Positions 59,501 to 64,000 of a DNA stretch of 64,000 nucleotides are shown piece by piece. Every line of letters starts with the position of its first letter. The first letter of the stretch is position 1. The notes beneath the pieces were generated by a model. It worked only from the letters and a program-made list of their open reading frames with translations, had not been told where the DNA came from and made no database searches. Position numbers and translations under genes: made by a program. This stretch comes from Flavobacteriales bacterium (lineage in GTDB: Bacteria; Bacteroidota; Bacteroidia; CAIKAF01): positions 372,001 to 436,000 of the forward strand of contig JAGYKD010000003.1 of NCBI GenBank assembly GCA_018401695.1. The letters run 5' to 3'.

Positions 59501-60019
59501 ATGCGATTGAAGCGTTTTACCCCCCTCGGTCTGTTGTTGTTGTTTGCAGCCGGCATTTCTATGCAGAGCTGCACCCGTGAGGGTTGCACCGACTTCCGTT
59601 CCGATAATTTCGATCCGTATGCCGATAAAGACGACGGATCCTGTGCACCTATAGAAACTACCCGCAAATTCTTTGGAACCTTCATGAACACAGAGCGTTG
59701 CGATTCAAACACAGCATTTGTCTCCTACATTGCCTTTGGTTCCGGTGAGAAATTTGAATACAGCTTAACCGTCGACCACTATTTGGGCAACGAGGATGCG
59801 CTCGATTTGGGAAGAAAAATACTCAACGCAGAGGTACAGCGCAACGAGGTCGAAATCCTGCCCCAACAAATGGATACCCTCACCACCATCTGGTACATGG
59901 GCAAAGGCGTACTTCGTAACCGCGATTTGATTTTGGATTACCAAATCGTAGATTCCTCCATCACCGACTCCACCATGATGATTATCAAATCTTGCCAAAT
60001 CCTGGGAACCAAGATTTGA
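59501..60019 (+). CDS. Small lipoprotein with a GCTD...DDGSC motif
   Basis: Lipoprotein of 172 aa. The signal peptide ends in a lipobox (AGISMQSC, Cys about 24). Right after it is GCTDFRSDNFDPYADKDDGS followed by Cys, one copy of a repeat I know from large secreted proteins of Bacteroidota (GCTDxxAxNYNPxAxxDDGSC), presumably a disulfide-linked, calcium-binding-like loop. The remainder (about 55-172) is beta-rich, with alternating hydrophobic and polar residues, and ends KSCQILGTKI. No known function. Own promoter and terminator. Confidence 0.75.
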   Translation: MRLKRFTPLGLLLLFAAGISMQSCTREGCTDFRSDNFDPYADKDDGSCAPIETTRKFFGTFMNTERCDSNTAFVSYIAFGSGEKFEYSLTVDHYLGNEDALDLGRKILNAEVQRNEVEILPQQMDTLTTIWYMGKGVLRNRDLILDYQIVDSSITDSTMMIIKSCQILGTKI

Positions 60020-60038
60020 TTATAAAGCAATAATCCAT

Positions 60039-60067
60039 AAAAAAACCCGGCCTTTGGTCGGGTTTTT
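60039..60067 (+). terminator. Intrinsic terminator after the small lipoprotein gene
   Basis: Stem of AAAAACCCGGCC with GGTCGGGTTTTT and a TTT loop, followed by T-runs, 20 bases after the stop. It abuts palindromic element copy 8. Confidence 0.9.
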
Positions 60068-60075
60068 TGTTTTTT

Positions 60076-60213
60076 GGGGCGCCTTTTCCTGCCTTCCCTC
60101 CTACGCTTCGGCCAAAGAACACTCAGGGCTAAGCAGTACGGGGGCTGCAGCCTCCGCCTGCCAAGCCCTGTGTGCCCTTTGGCCTGCAGGGTATCCGTTC
60201 AGTCAGGGGCGCT
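60076..60213 (-). repeat. GC-rich palindromic intergenic element, copy 8
   Basis: On the minus strand it begins GCGCCCCTGACTGAACGGAT and ends GGCAGGAAAAGGCGCCCC. The palindrome is centred on CTGCAG (60145-60150) with arms of about 30 bases (60120-60150, 60145-60174). It lies between two convergent genes, directly after a terminator. Confidence 0.75.
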
Positions 60214-60253
60214 TAAGCTCCGATAATAAGCCTTTGTCAATTCCTAAGCTTGC

Positions 60254-61468
60254 CTAAAAAAACCGAATGCCACCGGTAATTCCCGGCCACCATGCCCACA
60301 CCCAATCGTTTACGCTGCCATAGGCAGTTCTAAACGTTGGAGCTAAAACAGTGCCTTTTCCATCTCCCGAACCTAAATTGTAGCGGTCCGAAACCAAAAA
60401 ATTAAACGATGGACCTACAAACAAAGCAAACCGCTTCCCAAAACTTAAACCTGCTTTAAGTTTTAATTGGTGCACCAAAGTTTGATTTCCTCTACCCGAG
60501 GACCATACTTCATTTATGTTTAACCAGCTAATCACTTGCTCCACATCGGTGTAGAACCGCTTACTATGTTCCGAATGCCAGCCAAAACCCCATCCTAGGC
60601 CCCAATAGGGATCTGCCTGGAATGGATTGCTTCCCACCTGCACCACCGAATAGCCTTTCCGACCTCCGCTTTTCCAAAGCAATGCCGCCGGAAATAGCTC
60701 TCCAGACTCCAATTCAACATGATTGTAGCCTCCTTTTACAATATTAATAAGTCCTAAAGTGGTATTGCTCGCCGTTCCGGAATAGTTAAAAACACCAATT
60801 TGGGTTTCGGCACCCAGCATGCCCCAGTTAATCAATCCCATTTGCCAGCCAAAAGAACGGCCTGCCACGTTTGCTCCGGTGCTCCACTGTATTCCCCGAT
60901 GCTCCCCTGATACAAAATTGCCAATTAAGGACACTTGCACTCCATAGCCTTTTCCATATACTGTATTGGCTCCCAGCGCCCATTGCATACCGTAAAAGGC
61001 CCCGCCGTAGTGATTCCAAATATGGCTCAATTGGGCTCCTCTAAAGCTTTCGCCTCGCCCATAATTTAAAATCCATGAAAATTGAAAGCCATCCATGCTG
61101 CCCAAATGCTTGCTCCAAGCGCCGGAAAACTGAACTCCTCGATTAAACCCACGGGTATGGTTGGCCAATAAACCAAACTGCATACCCTGTTGTCCTCCGG
61201 CATTAATGCTGTTCCAAAAACCCAACTGAAGGCCTTGAACCGCTGCCGCATGCGTTTGTACAAACCCTAATTCAAAGCCTTGAATTCCTTGATGCTTCCC
61301 ATAAATCAAGTTTAAAGAAACATGATGTGGCCCCTTGGGCGTTCGTGGTGCCTGCAAAGGGTGAATAAATGCAATAGAAGGTTTGAATCCTTTGCTCTCC
61401 TGAGCTTTCGCTACAGGGAAGTGGGCCAGTATGAATAAGGATACAAGAAAAAGCTCAGGAAATTTCAA
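60254..61468 (-). CDS. Surface repeat protein (LA_2272-like), putative outer-membrane barrel
   Basis: A 404-aa protein starting at a TTG (no upstream ATG in frame). A signal peptide (about 1-22, ending PVAKAQ) precedes about ten repeats of roughly 22-24 residues with the pattern G-x-Q-hydrophobic-G (for example IQGFELGFVQTH, VQGLQLGFWNSI, QQGMQFGLLANHT, NRGVQFSGAW). The pattern matches the LA_2272-type surface repeat I know from Leptospira and Bacteroidota. The C-terminus ends in an aromatic residue (GGIRFF), as in outer-membrane barrels. Function unknown. Confidence 0.75.
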   Translation of the reverse strand: MKFPELFLVSLFILAHFPVAKAQESKGFKPSIAFIHPLQAPRTPKGPHHVSLNLIYGKHQGIQGFELGFVQTHAAAVQGLQLGFWNSINAGGQQGMQFGLLANHTRGFNRGVQFSGAWSKHLGSMDGFQFSWILNYGRGESFRGAQLSHIWNHYGGAFYGMQWALGANTVYGKGYGVQVSLIGNFVSGEHRGIQWSTGANVAGRSFGWQMGLINWGMLGAETQIGVFNYSGTASNTTLGLINIVKGGYNHVELESGELFPAALLWKSGGRKGYSVVQVGSNPFQADPYWGLGWGFGWHSEHSKRFYTDVEQVISWLNINEVWSSGRGNQTLVHQLKLKAGLSFGKRFALFVGPSFNFLVSDRYNLGSGDGKGTVLAPTFRTAYGSVNDWVWAWWPGITGGIRFF

Positions 61469-62173
61469 GGGTTTATGGAAATTTTTGTTTGCAACACATA
61501 CCTAGCTTGCCGGTGAAGGGCGTTTACGAATTTGGAATTTTTTCAATAGCTCAAGCAAGAAATAAGACCAGCATAAACTCCTCCAAAGGTTTTTTTACAT
61601 TAATAAGCTGTTGACGCGTTGTATTTTCTAGGTTTTGGAATGCCTATTAGGGCGTTGGTGCGAATTAAGGCGCGGACAAATCAAAAGTCCGCAGTTTACT
61701 AATTGTAAATGAGAACCTTGAGATTTGAACGCAAGGCCAACCTACACATTCCCCTCAGGGCAGGATCGCCGCTAGAATAGCAAGGTGTCAACAGTCTTGT
61801 TAAATATACATTGTATTTGCTCCTTTTGCGCCGGAATAGGTGTTAAAATATCTTGAACCTCTAAGGGTTTTTAGTTCCTTGCTTAGGCTTCTTGGAGCAT
61901 TTCTAATGGACAAGGTTGGTAGCTCAAGGTAACCGCTGAGGGGCATGTATCCATGGCCACACTTTTTTGCTTAGTCCCCAGGCGAATGGACGCTGCTTTT
62001 GAAGGAAGGAAAAATCCAAAGTTTCCCATGAAAATAAGGCAGGAAATAGCCCAAAACAGCGTTTTATTTTTTCAGAAATGACATCTTAGGCATTGTTCTT
62101 GCAAAAGATAAAGTTAAGGAAACGCCTAAAGCTTATGGATATGAGGCGGGAAAGCTGTATTTTTAACCTTGAT
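61469..62173. other. 700-base region without a recognisable gene
   Basis: I see no supported gene, tRNA or mobile element. Hairpins present: GCGGAC-loop-GTCCGC near 61671-61691, a TTTAC/GTAAA stem just after it, and CCTTG...CAAGG around a TTCAAAT loop (minus strand, near 61715) that faintly resembles a T-arm. Frequent stops in all frames. The outer-membrane protein promoter must be near its right end. Could be a degraded gene or an unrecognised RNA. Confidence 0.4.
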
Positions 62174-63055
62174 ATGCAATTCAAAATTGTTTTGTTGGGC
62201 TTTTTTGCGGTCTTTATCTCAGACGCAATGGCCCAAAATCCGGTACGGGTTGGTGTTTATGGGGGTATAAACCTTACCAACGTTTTGTCCACAGAGGCTC
62301 ATTCGGTCCTGGAGCCAACGCCTGTTGGCCCCGAACGCGAAGGCAAGGAATATATCGAGTGGTTTAATTCAGAACAAATGGGGTTTCAAGCCGGTCTAAT
62401 GGGCTTGATCCCTATCACCGACCAGATTTCGGTTGTGCCTATGTTGCTGTATATGCAGCACCATTTTCGCTACGATGTAAGCCAGCGCTTTATCGATACC
62501 TTAAATCCGGACCCTTTAGTCTATGACCAAAGGTTTCGCCACCAGCTTAGATATTTGCAAATTCCTGTCATGTTGCGTTGGGATATTTTGCCCAACCGTT
62601 TTAGTCCCTTTGTGCAAGCGGGTGCCTATGCCGGATTTTTAATAGATGGCCAAAAGAGTTTGGACGAACGACTTTTACCCGAAAGCCAATTGCCCCAAGA
62701 CAATAACGAAGGCTTTGTACGCGCTCAATCCGGCCCGGGCGACGATGCGCTTCAATCCTTCGATGCCGGAATGCTGGGTGGACTTGGAGTCCGTTGGCGC
62801 GGAAATATTTTGGAAGTAGGCCTAATGGTGAATCTGCGCTGGGAACTTACGGCTCCGGTGTTGGATTCGCGAAGGTATGCCAACGCCGACGGTTGGGCTA
62901 GCTCCGCCATGGATGTATATGATGCGTTTTCTATGCAGCATCTGGAAGCAGGTTTGTATTTGCTGGTAACCCCGGGAGGTGGCGGACAAGCTGCCGGTAA
63001 TTGGGCCAATTGCAGCTTTGGAAGCAATACAAAAAAACGCCGTAGAAGAAATTGA
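62174..63055 (+). CDS. Outer-membrane beta-barrel protein
   Basis: A 293-aa protein with a signal peptide (about 1-21, IVLLGFFAVFISDAMAQ) and a barrel of the PorT/OMP_b-brl_2 type: VRVGVYGGINLTNV, FQAGLMGLIPITDQISVVPM, YLQIPVMLRWDILPNRFSPF and ASPFVQAGAYAGFLIDG-like strands, then LGGLGVRWRGNILEVGLMVN. The C-terminus carries a basic Lys/Arg tail (KKRRRRN), unusual for a barrel. The start at 62174 (MQFKIV) excludes an upstream frame that would place a basic stretch before the signal peptide. Five bases separate it from the next gene. Confidence 0.8.
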   Translation: MQFKIVLLGFFAVFISDAMAQNPVRVGVYGGINLTNVLSTEAHSVLEPTPVGPEREGKEYIEWFNSEQMGFQAGLMGLIPITDQISVVPMLLYMQHHFRYDVSQRFIDTLNPDPLVYDQRFRHQLRYLQIPVMLRWDILPNRFSPFVQAGAYAGFLIDGQKSLDERLLPESQLPQDNNEGFVRAQSGPGDDALQSFDAGMLGGLGVRWRGNILEVGLMVNLRWELTAPVLDSRRYANADGWASSAMDVYDAFSMQHLEAGLYLLVTPGGGGQAAGNWANCSFGSNTKKRRRRN

Positions 63056-63060
63056 AGTTT

Positions 63061-64000
63061 ATGAGAAGGTTTCTAGTTTTTGGAATACTACTAACGCTTT
63101 TGGGCTCCTGCTCCGATGATTTCGAAGAGGGAGACTCCTTCTTTCACGTCTTTAACGACGATGTCGCTCAAGCCAAATATATGCCCGAATCGGTCGCAAT
63201 TACCGGCTCCGGCTATATGATGTTATCGGCCAAAGGGGAATGGACCCCCCATATGGTTTGGATGGATGCCGCAGGAAATTTGAACGGTTCCTGGGAAGCT
63301 CCTCAAGGTATTATACACCCGGCTTCGGGTATAGTGAGCTTGGGCGGCGTACCGCATTTTGTGTGTATGGATCAGGTGACCCTGCAACCCATTCTTTTTG
63401 CTGCACCCTCCGCAGGACAAGTGGTGGAGGTAAGTCGTTTGAGTGGAGGCCAATACCCGCTTTGTTTTGGCGCTGGTGCCGACGGCAATCCTTTCCTTGT
63501 TGCCTATGAGCGGCAATCCAGAAGAACCATGTTCTACCAAATGAATGCTTCCGGGGCAGTTACGGGAATTAAAGGGTTCAATAATCTTCAGGAGATTGAC
63601 GATTTGGTATTGGCCCATATCAAACGCCAACAGGTGTATCCCTTTTTTGCGGGAGCTTTGCCCGGTGGAGGTTATTATTTCAATGGCTTAGTAAACTACA
63701 GCTATTCGTTCCTGCTTATTGACCAGGCATTGAACCAACAAGCGTTGTATCAAGGCACCCAGTACAAAGGAGGAGTGGCAGCCGCACTTCCCCTGGGGGA
63801 GGGCTGGGCCATCCATCGATTTCTAAACAACGACATGTATTTTGATTATCCGGTCCCTGTGGCTCCTTCCGGCATATTTACTGCACAAAATTTAGGGGGA
63901 GGACTTAGGTTTCAGTGGATGCCCGGTACGCCGGTGCGTTTTAAATCCCATAGTTTGGACGGAAAAAATTATTTATTGGTCGGTTACACCGGAACAGACG
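63061..64000 (+). CDS. Putative lipoprotein of unknown function (runs off window)
   Basis: At least 313 residues, incomplete at the right edge. It starts MRRFLVFGILLTLLGSCSDD with a lipobox Cys at about 17. The body has beta-propeller-like short strands and Gly turns (SGYMMLSAKGEW, MVWMDAAGNLNGSW, YPLCFGAGADGNPFLVAY), perhaps a beta-propeller. No family recognised. It follows the outer-membrane barrel by five bases, so the two are probably cotranscribed and may form a surface complex. Confidence 0.72.
   Translation, partial: MRRFLVFGILLTLLGSCSDDFEEGDSFFHVFNDDVAQAKYMPESVAITGSGYMMLSAKGEWTPHMVWMDAAGNLNGSWEAPQGIIHPASGIVSLGGVPHFVCMDQVTLQPILFAAPSAGQVVEVSRLSGGQYPLCFGAGADGNPFLVAYERQSRRTMFYQMNASGAVTGIKGFNNLQEIDDLVLAHIKRQQVYPFFAGALPGGGYYFNGLVNYSYSFLLIDQALNQQALYQGTQYKGGVAAALPLGEGWAIHRFLNNDMYFDYPVPVAPSGIFTAQNLGGGLRFQWMPGTPVRFKSHSLDGKNYLLVGYTGTD

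Noticed and set aside
61690..61740. A T-arm-like stem that might be a tRNA remnant.
   Set aside because: No acceptor, D or anticodon arm can be built around it, so it is not called as RNA.

Overview
The window is chromosomal DNA from a member of the Bacteroidota, most likely a flavobacterial or cryomorph-like lineage. The signs are type IX secretion sorting domains (type B on the 13801-15696 product, type A on the 51238-53043 product), families typical of the phylum (PUR/DUF3276, DUF1573, DUF4271, DUF4292, DUF4476, DUF1015), a fused E1 alpha/beta 2-oxoacid dehydrogenase, and many promoter-like TAnnTTTG boxes just upstream of genes. Shine-Dalgarno sequences are rare, as expected for the phylum. 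Heme A synthase, an acyl-CoA dehydrogenase and malate dehydrogenase suggest aerobic respiration. I see no rRNA, no tRNA I can support, no CRISPR array, no intact insertion sequence and no phage genes.

Layout. 1-4147 (minus): 5' part of dnaE, a PUR-domain protein and a half-size ABC exporter. 4272-11196 (plus): a branched-chain amino-acid dehydrogenase, then a tight run of nusB, a DUF1573 lipoprotein, yajC, a YbbR protein, coaE, the NAD(P)HX repair enzyme and a ComEA-like protein. 11557-19599: acyl-CoA dehydrogenase, mdh, a T9SS type B surface protein, an aminotransferase, a NamZ-type muramidase and a LolC/E-like permease. 19911-23929 (minus): sugar nucleotidyltransferase, TPR protein, DUF4292 lipoprotein and a small membrane protein. 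24084-30872 (plus): FAD oxidoreductase, SGNH hydrolase, DUF4271, hemD, rnpA, an S41 protease and a glycosyltransferase. 30847-35036 (minus): YjjG-type phosphatase, membrane protein, upp, a FemAB-like protein and a polysaccharide deacetylase, divergent from a sigma-54 activator (35115-36290). 36287-40193 (minus): serC, serA, DUF1015, YggS. 40448-49442 (minus): DUF4476, sppA, a small protein, nadE, a DMT transporter, pepT and an aldehyde dehydrogenase. 49690-64000: a small secreted protein, ctaA, a PPAD-like deiminase, ftcD, a membrane patatin, the E1 fusion, a small lipoprotein, a repeat-rich surface protein, an outer-membrane barrel and a lipoprotein that runs off the window.

The most notable feature is a dispersed family of eight GC-rich palindromic elements (2196-2342, 15731-15871, 19621-19770, 27921-28175, 40270-40414, 43557-43705, 53088-53227, 60076-60213), all between genes. 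They share terminal blocks resembling AGGGAnnnnnCGGATAnCCCGG at one end and GGCGCCC at the other. Their long internal arms differ in sequence from copy to copy but each remains self-complementary, which suggests selection on structure. Three of them overlap or directly abut the stop codon of a neighbouring gene. A second pattern is in convergent gene pairs: five have no spacer, three of these sharing a TTAA or TTAG stop overlap, while the others are separated by a terminator or by one of these elements. Other points of interest are a T9SS-secreted deiminase that keeps the residues expected of a peptidylarginine deiminase, a sigma-54 activator with no DNA-binding domain, and a promoter pair interlocked between namZ and the permease gene.
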